A stretch of DNA of 64,000 nucleotides from Tritonibacter litoralis (GTDB lineage: Bacteria; Pseudomonadota; Alphaproteobacteria; Rhodobacterales; Rhodobacteraceae): positions 62,001 to 126,000 of the forward strand of contig NZ_WIBF01000013.1 of the NCBI RefSeq assembly GCF_009496005.1. The letters run 5' to 3'. Shown piece after piece: positions 9,241 to 18,463 of this stretch. Numbering within the stretch: position 1 is the stretch's first letter; every line of letters starts with the position of its first letter. A program made the translations under genes and the position numbers. The notes beneath the pieces are model-generated. The model made no database searches. It was given only the letters and a program-made list of their open reading frames with translations, and was not told where the DNA came from.

Positions 9241-9269
9241 AAAAGGCCGTGCAATTTGCACGGCCTTTT
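9241..9269. terminator. bidirectional terminator between methyltransferase and gap
   Basis: Perfect 13-bp stem (9241-9253 with 9257-9269) around an ATT loop, with A-rich sequence on the left and TTTT at the right end, so it can stop transcription from both convergent genes. Confidence 0.88.
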
Positions 9270-9290
9270 CGGCTTTGGAGGCATAAAAGC

Positions 9291-10295
9291 TTAGGAGATA
9301 AAGGCCCCCATTGCGCGACCTGTGTCCAACATCCGGTTGGAGAAGCCCCATTCGTTGTCATACCAGCTAACCACACGCACCAGACCTTCGGAGGTGACAG
9401 AGGTCTGCGCCGCCGCATAGGTCGACGAGTGAATGTCGTGGTTGAAATCAATCGAAACCAGCGGATCGTTGCTGTAGTTCAGGATCCCTTTCAGCGGGCC
9501 TTCGGCAGCCGTCATAACCGCAGCGTCGATGGCTTCGCGGGTGGCTTCCTTCTCGGGTACAAAGGTCAGGTCCACCAGCGAGACATTCGGGGTCGGCACG
9601 CGGATGGCAGAGCCTTCCAGGCGGCCTTTCAGATGGGGCAGAACCTCAGAGATTGCACGGGCAGCGCCGGTTGAGGTTGGGATCATCGACATCGCAGCGG
9701 CGCGGGCGCGATATAGATCCTTGTGCGTGGTGTCATGTGTCGGCTGATCACCGGTATAGGCGTGGATGGTGGTCATATAGCCGGTTTTGATACCAAAGGC
9801 ATCGTCCAGTACTTTGGCCAGCGGTGCCAGGCAGTTGGTGGTGCAGGACGCGTTTGAGACGATCACATCGTCGGCGGTCAGGTCACCATGGTTCACGCCA
9901 AATACAACGGTGCGATCGCTTTCTTTACCAGGGGCAGAGATCAGAACGCGTTTGGAGCCGTTTTTCAGATGCAGCGCGGCTTTGTCACGGGCTGTGAACA
10001 GGCCGGTGCATTCATAAGCGATGTCCACATCACTCCAGCGCAGCTCTTCGGGGTTGCGAATCGCGGTCAGGCGGATGGTCTGCCCACCTGCGGTCATTGT
10101 GTCACCCGACACAGAGACATCTGCCGCCAGACGGCCATGGACGCTGTCGTATTTCAGCAGATGCGCCAGAGTTTCCGGCGGGGACAGGTCATTGATTGCA
10201 ACAACTTCAATGTCTTGGACGTCGTTTTCCAGAATGGCACGCAGAACATTGCGGCCGATGCGGCCAAAGCCATTGATTGCGATCTTCAGGGTCAT
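9291..10295 (-). CDS. gap: glyceraldehyde-3-phosphate dehydrogenase, type I
   Basis: 334 residues from ATG 10295, with GGAGGAGG just upstream; the open frame to 10370 is not used. NAD fold (INGFGRIGRN at 6-15; aspartate in AINDL indicates NAD preference), catalytic cysteine in SNASCTTNCLAPL, HAYTGDQ, and C-terminal SWYDNEWGFSNRM. Interconverts glyceraldehyde-3-phosphate and 1,3-bisphosphoglycerate in the cytosol. Divergent from a LacI-family regulator with a candidate operator in its leader, which suggests carbon-source control. Roseobacters often have a second gap near phosphoglycerate kinase; which one this is cannot be told. Confidence 0.95.
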   Translation of the reverse strand: MTLKIAINGFGRIGRNVLRAILENDVQDIEVVAINDLSPPETLAHLLKYDSVHGRLAADVSVSGDTMTAGGQTIRLTAIRNPEELRWSDVDIAYECTGLFTARDKAALHLKNGSKRVLISAPGKESDRTVVFGVNHGDLTADDVIVSNASCTTNCLAPLAKVLDDAFGIKTGYMTTIHAYTGDQPTHDTTHKDLYRARAAAMSMIPTSTGAARAISEVLPHLKGRLEGSAIRVPTPNVSLVDLTFVPEKEATREAIDAAVMTAAEGPLKGILNYSNDPLVSIDFNHDIHSSTYAAAQTSVTSEGLVRVVSWYDNEWGFSNRMLDTGRAMGAFIS

Positions 10296-10348
10296 AGGGC
10301 CTCCTCCGGGATTCTTCCGGGCTTGAATGCGCAGTGCGTCATATGATT

Positions 10349-10366
10349 GCGATACCGGTAGCGATA
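10349..10366. promoter_or_regulatory. candidate LacI/GntR-type operator
   Basis: GCGATACCGGTAGCGAT is centred on ACCGGT with near-symmetric flanks, as in operators of the gluconate-type LacI subgroup. It lies 54 bases upstream of gap and 74 bases before the divergent regulator start, so binding could control both. Confidence 0.5.
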
Positions 10367-10439
10367 ACATTGACCGAAATCAAGCCCCGATGCAATTCTT
10401 GGCTTGTCTCAATGACACATCCTTTGGGTAAAAGGGGGC

Positions 10440-11444
10440 ATGTCGAAAAAGCTACTGCTCAAAGATATCGCGAAACTGGCCGGGGTGAGTGAAATGACCG
10501 CCTCGCGCGCCTTACGGGGCGCGCCGGATGTTTCCAAAGCGACCAAGGCCAAAGTCGAGAACATCGCGGCCGAACATGGATATGTGCCCAACCGCATCGC
10601 CGGCTCTCTGTCGTCGCAGTCGGTCAACCTGGTGGCCGTGGTTGTGCCATCGCTCAACAGCTATGTTTTTCCCGAAGTGTTGTCGGGTGTTTCAGCGACG
10701 CTTGCGGCCAGCCCGTTGAAACCGGTTGTGGGGGTCACGGGATACGACCTGACCGAAGAAGAGGAAGTGATCCGCGAACTGCTGAGCTGGCGACCATCGG
10801 GGTTGATTGTTGCCGGGCTGGAGCACAACGAGGCCACCCGGCGCATGCTGGCCCAAGCCGCTTGTCCGGTGGTGGAGGTGATGGACACCGACGGCGATCC
10901 CGTCCGGCACTGCGTGGGGATTTCGCACCATCAAGCGGGATATGAGATCGGGCGCGCGGTGCTGGAACGTGGCTATCGGCGGATTGGGTTTATCGGCACC
11001 AAACTGCCCCGCGACTTTCGCGCGCGCAAGCGCATGTTGGGTCTGTCAGACGCGCTGACTGAGGCGGGGTTGAGCTTTGTGGATCAGGTGACCTATGCCG
11101 GGGATTCCTCCATTGAGACGGGTCGCACGCTGACGGCTGAGATTTTGGCAGATCATCCCGACATTGATTGTCTGTGTTATTCCAGTGACGTGATGTCGGT
11201 GGGCGGGTTGATGCATTGTCTGGCCAGCGGCTTGTCTGTGCCTAGCGACGTGGCTTTGGCCGGGTTTAACAACCTTGAGATCCTGCGCGGTCTGCCGCTG
11301 GATCTGGCCACCACGGACGCGCGGCGCCGGGAAATTGGCGAACGGGCCGCGCAGATCATTCTGGAGGACCGGGAGGCCACAGCGCCGCTTGATCCAATTC
11401 GTGAGACCTTGCAGCCCACAATCAGCATCGGTCAGACGCTGTAA
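10440..11444 (+). CDS. LacI-family transcriptional regulator
   Basis: 334 residues. N-terminal helix-turn-helix and hinge (LLLKDIAKLAGVSEMTASRAL, RIAGSLSSQ) followed by a periplasmic-binding-protein-like effector domain (VAVVVPSLNSYVFPEVLSGV, DVALAGFNNLEI). Closest in pattern to the GntR (gluconate) subgroup. Divergent from gap, and the palindrome between them is its likely operator. Effector unknown; a sugar acid is plausible by family. Confidence 0.9.
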   Translation: MSKKLLLKDIAKLAGVSEMTASRALRGAPDVSKATKAKVENIAAEHGYVPNRIAGSLSSQSVNLVAVVVPSLNSYVFPEVLSGVSATLAASPLKPVVGVTGYDLTEEEEVIRELLSWRPSGLIVAGLEHNEATRRMLAQAACPVVEVMDTDGDPVRHCVGISHHQAGYEIGRAVLERGYRRIGFIGTKLPRDFRARKRMLGLSDALTEAGLSFVDQVTYAGDSSIETGRTLTAEILADHPDIDCLCYSSDVMSVGGLMHCLASGLSVPSDVALAGFNNLEILRGLPLDLATTDARRREIGERAAQIILEDREATAPLDPIRETLQPTISIGQTL

Positions 11445-11450
11445 GAATAC

Positions 11451-11476
11451 CGCCCCTGCAAATGGCTGCAGGGGCG
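11451..11476. terminator. shared hairpin between lacI-type gene and alcohol dehydrogenase gene
   Basis: Perfect 10-bp GC-rich stem (11451-11460 with 11467-11476) in the 39-bp gap between two convergent genes. No clear T tract, so terminator strength is uncertain. Confidence 0.6.
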
Positions 11477-11483
11477 ATCAGAT

Positions 11484-12629
11484 TCACAGTGCCGCGTTAA
11501 AGAGGTGTGTCAGGTTCGCTTCGGTCAGCTCAATTGGGTTGCCACCGCATGACGGGTCGATGATTGCACCTTTGACCAATTCTGGGATCGCCTCTGCCGT
11601 GACGCCAAGGTCCGACAGGTTGCGGGGAATACCCAGGCTGTCGTTCAGCTCTTGGACATAGGCGCGGAACCCGTCAAAGCCGCCTGCAATCCCCAGATAG
11701 GCCGCGGCCTGATCAAAACGTGCAGCAATTTCAGGCGCGTTAAACTCCAGCACGCTGGGCATGCACACCGCGTTGGTGGTGCCGTGATGGGTATTGAACA
11801 CCGCGCCGATTGGGTGGCTCATGGCATGAATAGCGCCGAGCCCTTTTTGAAAGGCTGTCGCGCCCATTGCTGCGGCCGACATCATCTGCGCGCGCGCTTC
11901 AATGTCGCTGCCGTCCTTGTAAGCGCGGGGCAGATACTCTTTCACCAGCCGCATACCCTCCAGCGCGATGCCTTGGGACATCGGGTGATAGAAAGGTGAC
12001 GAATAGGCTTCGACACAATGGGCAAAGGCATCAAGCCCGGTACCCGCGGTGATGAAGGCAGGCATGCCCACGGTCAGTTCGGGATCGCAGATCACCACGG
12101 CAGGCAGAACCTTGGGGTGAAAGATGATCTTTTTCACATGTGTCACCGAGTTGGTGATCACGCTGGCGCGACCCACTTCGGATCCGGTGCCTGCTGTTGT
12201 GGGCACCGCAATGATCGGGGCGATGGCATCGGCGTCGGCACGGGTCCACCAATCGCCGACATCTTCGAAATCCCAGACAGGGCGGGTTTGCCCCGCCATA
12301 AAGGCAACCATTTTTCCCAGATCCAGACCGGAGCCGCCGCCAAAGGCGATGACACCGTCGTGACCACCGGCTTTGTAGGCCGCAACACCGGCATCCAGAT
12401 TGATCTCGTTCGGGTTGGGGTCCACATCCGCAAAAAGACCGCGCCCCAGGCCTGCAGCCTCCATAATGTCCAGCGTAGCCGTGGTGATCGGCAGGTTGGC
12501 CAGACCTTTGTCTGTGACCAGCAGCGGTTTTGTGATCCCGGCGGTGGCGCAGGCTTCGGCCAGCTCTTTGATCCGGCCCGCGCCGAATTTGATGGTGGTC
12601 GGATAGGACCAGTTTCCAACAAGGCTCAT
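11484..12629 (-). CDS. iron-containing (group III) alcohol dehydrogenase
   Basis: 381 residues. NAD-binding GGGSGLDLGK, PTTAGTGSEV, and metal-ligand region with D and three H (GTGLDAFAHCVEAY, AIHAMSHPIGAVFNTHHG). Oxidises a primary alcohol to an aldehyde or the reverse. Its ATG overlaps the stop of the aldehyde dehydrogenase by 4 bp, so the two probably act in series. Last gene of the seven-gene leftward operon; an alcohol intermediate made after gamma-glutamylation is the likely substrate (inference). Confidence 0.92.
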   Translation of the reverse strand: MSLVGNWSYPTTIKFGAGRIKELAEACATAGITKPLLVTDKGLANLPITTATLDIMEAAGLGRGLFADVDPNPNEINLDAGVAAYKAGGHDGVIAFGGGSGLDLGKMVAFMAGQTRPVWDFEDVGDWWTRADADAIAPIIAVPTTAGTGSEVGRASVITNSVTHVKKIIFHPKVLPAVVICDPELTVGMPAFITAGTGLDAFAHCVEAYSSPFYHPMSQGIALEGMRLVKEYLPRAYKDGSDIEARAQMMSAAAMGATAFQKGLGAIHAMSHPIGAVFNTHHGTTNAVCMPSVLEFNAPEIAARFDQAAAYLGIAGGFDGFRAYVQELNDSLGIPRNLSDLGVTAEAIPELVKGAIIDPSCGGNPIELTEANLTHLFNAAL

Positions 12630-14005
12630 GATGTCACCTTTTTCAGATGGTAGGATTTGGGACGGGTGAGGTTCTGATAGCCGATGACCGACAGGCCGCC
12701 ACCACGTCCGGTGTTTTTACATCCCGTCCAGCACAGGCCAGGATCCAGGTAATCCGCGCGGTTCATAAACACGGTGCCGGTTTCCAACTGATCGCCGATC
12801 TGCGCGGCGCGGTCGACGTCTTTGGTCCAGAGCGAGGCCGTGAGGCCAAATTCGCTGTCGTTCATCAAGGCGATGGCCTCTGAGTCCGAGGAGACTTTCA
12901 TAATGCCCACAACAGGACCAAAGCTTTCGTCGCGCATCACCCGCATGTCGTGGGTCACATTGGTCAGGATCTGCGGCGTGAGGTAAGCGGCGCCATCATC
13001 TTCGGCAAACGTCTCAATATGGGCCACGGCCCCCGCGGCGACCGCTTCTTCAATCTGGGCGCGCACTTCCGCGGCAAAGCGAACATTTGCCATCGGGCCA
13101 ATGGTGGTCTCGGCGTCCAGCGGGTTGCCGAGGTTGTAGGAGTTTACTAAAGCCACTGCGTTTTCCACAAAGTCATCATACAGGCTTTCATGCACATAGA
13201 TGCGCTCGATCCCGCAGCAGCACTGGCCAGAGTTGAACATGGCACCATCGATCAACGTTTCAACCGCTGCATCCAGGTCGGCGTCCTCCATGACGTAGCC
13301 TGGATCTTTGCCGCCCAGTTCGGTGCCGACGCCGGTAAACGTTCCGGCGGCGGCACGTTCCATCGCCTGGCCGCCACCGACGGAGCCGGTGAAATTGACG
13401 AAATCAAACGCACGTTCGGCGATCAGGGTGGAGGTGGTGTCATGATCCAGGAAGACGTTCTGGAACACATCCTCGGGCACGCCAGCCGAAGCAAAGGCCT
13501 GCGCCATGCGTTCACCCACCAAAAGGGTTTGCGTGGCGTGTTTCAACAGGACCGTATTGCCCGCAATCAGCGCAGGCGCGACGGTGTTGATCGCGGTCAT
13601 ATAGGGGTAGTTCCAGGGGGCCACGACCAGCACCACACCATGAGGGATGCGTTTGATATAGCGTTTAAACGTGGCGTCTTCACCAACTTCGATGTCGGCC
13701 AGGGCCTCTTGCGCGATTTCTGCCATGTAGGAGGCGCGTTCGTTAAACCCGCCGAACTCGCCACCATAACGCACGGGGCGACCCATCATTTGGGCCAGCT
13801 CTGGGACGATCTCGTCATTCATTGCGCCCACAGCGGCCACGCCCGCCATCACCAGATCAATGCGCTCCTGCAAAGGACGCGCGGCCCAGGCCCGTTGCGC
13901 ATCCCGCGCACGCGATGCTGCGACACGGGCTGCATCCAGCGACAGAGTGTCACGGCTGGCAAAGACCGAGCCGTCGATGGGGGAGATACATTGGAGGGTG
14001 CTCAT
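12626..14005 (-). CDS. aldehyde dehydrogenase (NAD(P)+)
   Basis: 459 residues, the short form of the family. Oxyanion asparagine in VAPWNYPY, NAD site FTGSVGGG, general base in ELGGKDP, catalytic cysteine in FNSGQCCCGIERIYV, and MRDESFGPVVG near the C terminus. Overlaps the ligase gene upstream and the alcohol dehydrogenase gene downstream by 4 bp each (ATGA), so translation is coupled. Likely oxidises the aldehyde from the neighbouring alcohol dehydrogenase, perhaps as a gamma-glutamyl derivative. Confidence 0.93.
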   Translation of the reverse strand: MSTLQCISPIDGSVFASRDTLSLDAARVAASRARDAQRAWAARPLQERIDLVMAGVAAVGAMNDEIVPELAQMMGRPVRYGGEFGGFNERASYMAEIAQEALADIEVGEDATFKRYIKRIPHGVVLVVAPWNYPYMTAINTVAPALIAGNTVLLKHATQTLLVGERMAQAFASAGVPEDVFQNVFLDHDTTSTLIAERAFDFVNFTGSVGGGQAMERAAAGTFTGVGTELGGKDPGYVMEDADLDAAVETLIDGAMFNSGQCCCGIERIYVHESLYDDFVENAVALVNSYNLGNPLDAETTIGPMANVRFAAEVRAQIEEAVAAGAVAHIETFAEDDGAAYLTPQILTNVTHDMRVMRDESFGPVVGIMKVSSDSEAIALMNDSEFGLTASLWTKDVDRAAQIGDQLETGTVFMNRADYLDPGLCWTGCKNTGRGGGLSVIGYQNLTRPKSYHLKKVTS

Positions 14006-15363
14006 GCTTTTTCAAAGCCTCGTGCAATTTCGTAATCGGTGACCACGCGGTTAAACTCTTCGATTTCCCATTCCGCCGCGCGGGCATAATGGGCAACAAC
14101 GTCTTCACCCAGCGCCTCTTTCAGCATGTCAGACGCCAAAAGCGCATCGCGGGCGTCCCGTAAGGTGCCGGGAATATGTAGTGCTTCATCATTGCTATAG
14201 GCATCACCTGTGAACTGCGCAGGCAGCTCCAGTTCTTCTTCGATGCCTTTCAGGCCTGCGGCGAGCATCGCGGCCTGGGCCAGATAGGGGTTCATATCTG
14301 CACCTGGGACCCGGCATTCCACCCGCACGGCTTTGGTTCCGTCCCCACACAGGCGGAACGCGGCAGTCCGGTTATCAACGGACCATACGGTTTGTGTTGG
14401 GGCAAAGGAGCCTTTGGCAAAACGTTTGTAGCTGTTGATATAGGGGGCCATAAAATAGGTATAGTCGGCGGCATATTTCATCAGGCCCGCCATATAGTGG
14501 TCCATCAGACGGGATTTGCCCAATGGTTGCTTTGCATCAAAGAAGGCGTTCTGACCATCCCTCCACAACGATTGGTGGACGTGGGACGCGGACCCCACAC
14601 GGTCTGCATGCCATTTCGGCAGGAAGCTGGCGGCGAACCCCTGCTGGTGTGCGATTTCCTTGATCCCGTGTTTGGCCAGCGTGTGGTGATCTGCAGTGGC
14701 CAGTGCCTCGTCGTATTTAACGTTCAACTCTTCCTGACCGGCCTCAGCCTCTCCTTTGGAACCCTCGACCGGAATGCCCATGGCACGCAAGTGATTGCGG
14801 ATCGGGCGCATCACCGGCTCTTCCTTGGAGGTTTGGAAGATATGGTAGTCTTCGTTGTAGTTGGAGATCGGCTGTAATTTGAAACCGTTTCGGGCGATCT
14901 CGTCATGGGTGCCCTGGAACAGGAAGAACTCAAGCTCGGTCGCCATGATCGGGGTCAGGCCCAGTGCCTCGGCTCTGGCGATTTGCCTTTTCAGCATCTC
15001 GCGGGGGGCGAATGGGATTGGCTGGTGATGATGGTGGTCGAGCACATCGCACAGCACCAATGCGGTTCCATCGAGCCAGGGTACCGGACGAATGGTCGAC
15101 AGATCGGGCTTCATCACATAGTCGCCATAGCCGCGCTCCCAACTGGTGGATGCATACCCATCGGGGGTGGCCATAGCGAGATCGGTGGCCAACAGGTAGT
15201 TGCAGCAATGGGTTTCGTCCTCGGCCATCTCCAGGAAGGCTTCGGCGTGAAACCGTTTGCCCATCAGGCGGCCCTGCATGTCGATGATGCAGGTCAGGAC
15301 GGTGTCGATCTGGCCGCTTTCGATATCGGCGCGGAGGGCATCAAGAGTGAAGGGGCCGGGCAT
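14002..15363 (-). CDS. glutamine synthetase-like gamma-glutamyl-amine ligase
   Basis: 453 residues with the GS catalytic fold: MATELEFFLFQG, ASHVHQSLW, FAPTQTVWSVDNRTAAFRLC, VECRVPGADMNPY. The adenylylation loop of true GlnA is absent, and the sequence groups by pattern with PuuA/GlnA3-type enzymes that ligate glutamate to an amine using ATP. The long His run DVLDHHHHQP is unusual. Encoded with a TRAP transporter, two dehydrogenases and an N-formylglutamate amidohydrolase-like enzyme, which fits a gamma-glutamylation route for an imported amine or amino alcohol. Two hairpins separate it from the binding-protein gene upstream. Confidence 0.88.
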   Translation of the reverse strand: MPGPFTLDALRADIESGQIDTVLTCIIDMQGRLMGKRFHAEAFLEMAEDETHCCNYLLATDLAMATPDGYASTSWERGYGDYVMKPDLSTIRPVPWLDGTALVLCDVLDHHHHQPIPFAPREMLKRQIARAEALGLTPIMATELEFFLFQGTHDEIARNGFKLQPISNYNEDYHIFQTSKEEPVMRPIRNHLRAMGIPVEGSKGEAEAGQEELNVKYDEALATADHHTLAKHGIKEIAHQQGFAASFLPKWHADRVGSASHVHQSLWRDGQNAFFDAKQPLGKSRLMDHYMAGLMKYAADYTYFMAPYINSYKRFAKGSFAPTQTVWSVDNRTAAFRLCGDGTKAVRVECRVPGADMNPYLAQAAMLAAGLKGIEEELELPAQFTGDAYSNDEALHIPGTLRDARDALLASDMLKEALGEDVVAHYARAAEWEIEEFNRVVTDYEIARGFEKA

Positions 15364-15393
15364 GGGCGAGGTCTCTTTTTGTTATCAAGCGGA

Positions 15394-15449
15394 GACCGCC
15401 CCAATGGGGCGGTCACAGTTTGAGCCGCGCATCCCCAACCGGGGATGCG
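15394..15449 (-). terminator. tandem hairpins between TRAP binding-protein and ligase genes
   Basis: Two perfect 9-bp stems: 15428-15436 with 15441-15449 and, downstream on the transcript, 15394-15402 with 15406-15414. No T run follows. Such hairpins after binding-protein genes commonly protect the upstream message and partly attenuate distal genes, giving excess binding protein. Confidence 0.65.
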
Positions 15450-15459
15450 GGCCGTTTGA

Positions 15460-16494
15460 TCAGCCGTAGCGATAAGGGCGACCGGCTTTCTGCATATCGG
15501 CGTTGTATTTCTTGAAGATCTCAACAACCTTGGCCTTTGTTGGGCTTTCAGCGGCGATCTCATCCCAGAATTTAACCGCAGCATCTTCGACCTGCTGCCA
15601 TTCATCGTCCGGAATGGTGGTCAGCTTCATGTCGCTGCCGTTGACGCGCAGGGACGCCTCTCCACCCCAATACCACCACTGGCGATAGTAATGGGACTGG
15701 TCACAGCAAACGCGGAACAAGGTCTGCAGATCTTCGGGCAGCTCGTTCCAGCGACCCTGGTTGGCAAAGAAGGACCCGGCCCACGCGCCCGAGATGTTGT
15801 TGGTCAGGAAGTAGTCGGTCACTTTGGACCAGCCGACGGTGTAATCTTCGGTGATGCCGGACCAGGCGATGCCGTCCAACTCGCCGGTTTGAACCGCAAC
15901 CTCAATATCTTCCCAAGGCAGAGTGACGGGGACAACGCCGAACTGTGCCAGGAAGCGGCCTGCAGTTGGGAAGGTAAAGACGCGCTTGCCTTTCAGGTCC
16001 GCAAGCGAGTTGATCGGATCTTTGGTGGCAAAGTGGCAGGGATCCCAGGCCCCGGCGGAGATATGTTTGACGCCGACTTTGGAGTATTCCTCGTCCCAGA
16101 TCTCATTCAGGCCGTATTGGTTGAACAGGACCGGCACATCGAGAGAATAGCGCGACGCAAAGGGGAAGTAGCCGCCAAAGACAGTTACTTCTGTCGGAGA
16201 GGCCATGGAGTCATCATCCGATTGCACCGCGTCGATGGTGCCGCGTTGCATGGCCCGGAACAATTCGCCGGTCGGCACCAGCTGGTCCGCATAAAACAGT
16301 TCGATCTGCATGCGGTCGCCTGCGATCTTGTTGAACATGTCGATGGCGGGTTTCACCACATGCTCGGCCAGCGCCGCACCAGCATAGGTCTGCATGCGCC
16401 ATTTGATGGTGGATTGGGCCAGGGCAGGGGTCGCCAGCGGGGCGGCCATTGCGCCAACACCGGCGGTTTGCAGAAACTTACGTCTTGAGGTCAT
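15460..16494 (-). CDS. TRAP transporter substrate-binding protein (DctP family)
   Basis: 344 residues. Tat-type signal (SRRKFLQTAGVGAMAAPLA, cleavage after ALA) directs it to the periplasm. DctP fold with VPTGELFRAMQRGTIDAVQ, LKGKRVFTFPTAGRFLAQFG and a substrate-contacting arginine in that region, then DIEVAVQTGELDGI. Belongs by pattern to the subgroup seen with large DctM proteins. Substrate not readable; the operon suggests an amine or organic-acid-like compound. Starts after AAGGAG, 50 bp downstream of dctM. Confidence 0.93.
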   Translation of the reverse strand: MTSRRKFLQTAGVGAMAAPLATPALAQSTIKWRMQTYAGAALAEHVVKPAIDMFNKIAGDRMQIELFYADQLVPTGELFRAMQRGTIDAVQSDDDSMASPTEVTVFGGYFPFASRYSLDVPVLFNQYGLNEIWDEEYSKVGVKHISAGAWDPCHFATKDPINSLADLKGKRVFTFPTAGRFLAQFGVVPVTLPWEDIEVAVQTGELDGIAWSGITEDYTVGWSKVTDYFLTNNISGAWAGSFFANQGRWNELPEDLQTLFRVCCDQSHYYRQWWYWGGEASLRVNGSDMKLTTIPDDEWQQVEDAAVKFWDEIAAESPTKAKVVEIFKKYNADMQKAGRPYRYG

Positions 16495-16544
16495 TTCCTT
16501 ACTCCTTGTTGGTTGTCCGGCCCGTTTTTGGGCTCTTTTTTAGG

Positions 16545-17867
16545 TTATTTTCCGTAGACCAGTTCAGGCAGCCACATCGCGATCTGTGGGAAGACCATGA
16601 TCAGGGCGAGGGCAGCTACCATGACGGCGACAAAGGGGATGATGGAGACATAGATGTCTTTGAGTCCGATCTCTGGCGGCGCCATCGCGCGCATCAGGAA
16701 GAGGTTGTAGCCAAAGGGCGGCGTCATATAGGCGATCTGCGTGGTGATCGTATAAAGGACACCGTACCAGATCAGATCAAATCCCAGCGCGCCCACCAGC
16801 GGCACATAAAGCGGAGCGACGATCACCAGCATGGCGGTGTCATCCAAGAAGGTGCCCATGATGATAAAGCTCAGCTGCATCAGGATCAGGATCATCCACG
16901 GGCTGAGGCCAAGCTGATCGGTGAACAGATCCTCGATCGCTTTAACTGCGCCGAGACCGTCAAAGATTGCGCCAAATCCAAGCGCGGCCAGGATGATCCA
17001 CATGAACATGCAGGAGATGCCCAAGGTGGAGCGGACCGATGTTTCAAAGACCTCTTTGGTCATCCGACCTTTGAGGACAGCGGCAAGAAAGGCGGCGATC
17101 GCGCCAATGGCCGAGCTTTCCACCAGCGAGGTCCAGCCGTTCACAAACGGCACCATCATGGCGGCGAAAATACCCAGCGGCAGCAGCCCCGCCTGCAGAA
17201 GCCGCAGTTTCTCGGCCATCGGCACATTGCGTTCTTCGGGTGGCAAGGTGGGACCAAGCTCCGGTTGCAGCCGACAGCGCACATAGATGTAGATGATGAA
17301 CAGGGTCGCCATCAGAAGGCCGGGGATAACACCTGCCAACCACAGCTGCCCAACGGGTTGACGCGCGATCATGGCATAAAGGACCAGAACCACAGAGGGT
17401 GGCACCAGGATCCCCAACGAAGACCCAGCCTGAATGACGCCGGTCACCATGATCTTGTCATAGCCCCGACGCAGCAATTCCGGCAGGGCAATTGTGGCTC
17501 CGATTGCCATGCCAGCCACGCTGAGACCGTTCATCGCGGAGATCAGGACCATCAGACCAATGGTGCCAATGGCCAGCCCACCTTGGACCGGTCCCATCCA
17601 TACGTGGAACATCTTGTAGAGATCATCTGCGATTTTGGATTCCGACAGCACATAGCCCATAAAGATGAACATCGGCAGGGTCAGAAGCGGATACCATTTC
17701 ATGAGTTTCATGGCGGCCGAAAACGGGATTTCAGAGCCTCCAGTGCCCCACAACAAAAGCCCAGCCAAAGCGCCAACAAACCCAATGGCACCAAAGACTC
17801 GTTGCCCGGTCATCAGCATCAGCATCATGCCGGCAAACATCACTATTGCGATCAATTCATGCGACAT
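16545..17867 (-). CDS. TRAP transporter large permease (DctM)
   Basis: 440 residues, about 12 membrane segments, with DctM landmarks (LPMFIFMGYVLSES, GVIQAGSSLGILVPPSVVLVLYA, FLDDTAMLVIVAPLYVP). Catalyses Na+-driven uptake together with the small permease. Its ATG overlaps the stop of dctQ in TGATG, so the two are coupled. The plus strand opposite carries a long open frame, which is a shadow of this gene. Confidence 0.94.
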   Translation of the reverse strand: MSHELIAIVMFAGMMLMLMTGQRVFGAIGFVGALAGLLLWGTGGSEIPFSAAMKLMKWYPLLTLPMFIFMGYVLSESKIADDLYKMFHVWMGPVQGGLAIGTIGLMVLISAMNGLSVAGMAIGATIALPELLRRGYDKIMVTGVIQAGSSLGILVPPSVVLVLYAMIARQPVGQLWLAGVIPGLLMATLFIIYIYVRCRLQPELGPTLPPEERNVPMAEKLRLLQAGLLPLGIFAAMMVPFVNGWTSLVESSAIGAIAAFLAAVLKGRMTKEVFETSVRSTLGISCMFMWIILAALGFGAIFDGLGAVKAIEDLFTDQLGLSPWMILILMQLSFIIMGTFLDDTAMLVIVAPLYVPLVGALGFDLIWYGVLYTITTQIAYMTPPFGYNLFLMRAMAPPEIGLKDIYVSIIPFVAVMVAALALIMVFPQIAMWLPELVYGK

Positions 17868-18463
17868 CAGATCTCTTCTCCGCGAAGTCGGGCAATGTCG
17901 CGGCAGAGTTCAGCAAGACATTGAAGCAGCATTAGAAAAACACCAAAGCAAAGGACTGTTTTGACCGGCCAAAGAAACGGGCGCCAAGCGGTGGAGGAGC
18001 GTTCAAGATAACCGATTTTCTCCTGTGCCCCGCTGATCCCCTCGCTAAGGAATGTGGTGAACAGGTCCCAGAAAAACGCAAACGGTTCGAGCCCGAAATA
18101 CCCCAGTGAATACGCCGTCGAGCTGACCGCCCCGTAAAACAGCATCCACAGGTAGAAGATCAGGAACAAAACGGTAAGAGCATCGAACAGGGCCTTGGTG
18201 CGCGCGGACCAGTCGCCATAAAACAAATCCATGCGGACATTTGACCCCATCTGGATCGAATATGGCCCGCCAAGGATGTAATAGGCGACCATGACAAACT
18301 GCGCCGTCTCCAGCGTCCACAGCGACGGGGTGAAAAAGGTTTTGGAAACGGAAGACCACAATAAAACGCCGATCAAACCAAAAATCAGATACATCGCAAA
18401 CCGCCCGATCCATCGGTTCAGCGTGTCGATCGCGCGGACATAGGCAAGGATCCATCTAGGCAT
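17867..18463 (-). CDS. TRAP transporter small permease (DctQ)
   Basis: 198 residues, four membrane helices (about 15-38, 50-70, 90-112, 160-185) and the family signature near QMGSNVRMDLFYGDWSARTK. Pairs with DctM in the inner membrane. Overlaps the amidohydrolase gene upstream by 8 bp. Confidence 0.9.
   Translation of the reverse strand: MPRWILAYVRAIDTLNRWIGRFAMYLIFGLIGVLLWSSVSKTFFTPSLWTLETAQFVMVAYYILGGPYSIQMGSNVRMDLFYGDWSARTKALFDALTVLFLIFYLWMLFYGAVSSTAYSLGYFGLEPFAFFWDLFTTFLSEGISGAQEKIGYLERSSTAWRPFLWPVKTVLCFGVFLMLLQCLAELCRDIARLRGEEI

Noticed and set aside
16449-17924. 491-codon plus-strand open frame opposite the TRAP permease
   Set aside because: The minus strand codes a clear DctM; the plus-strand product is His/Gln-rich low-complexity, as expected from antisense of a high-GC membrane gene.
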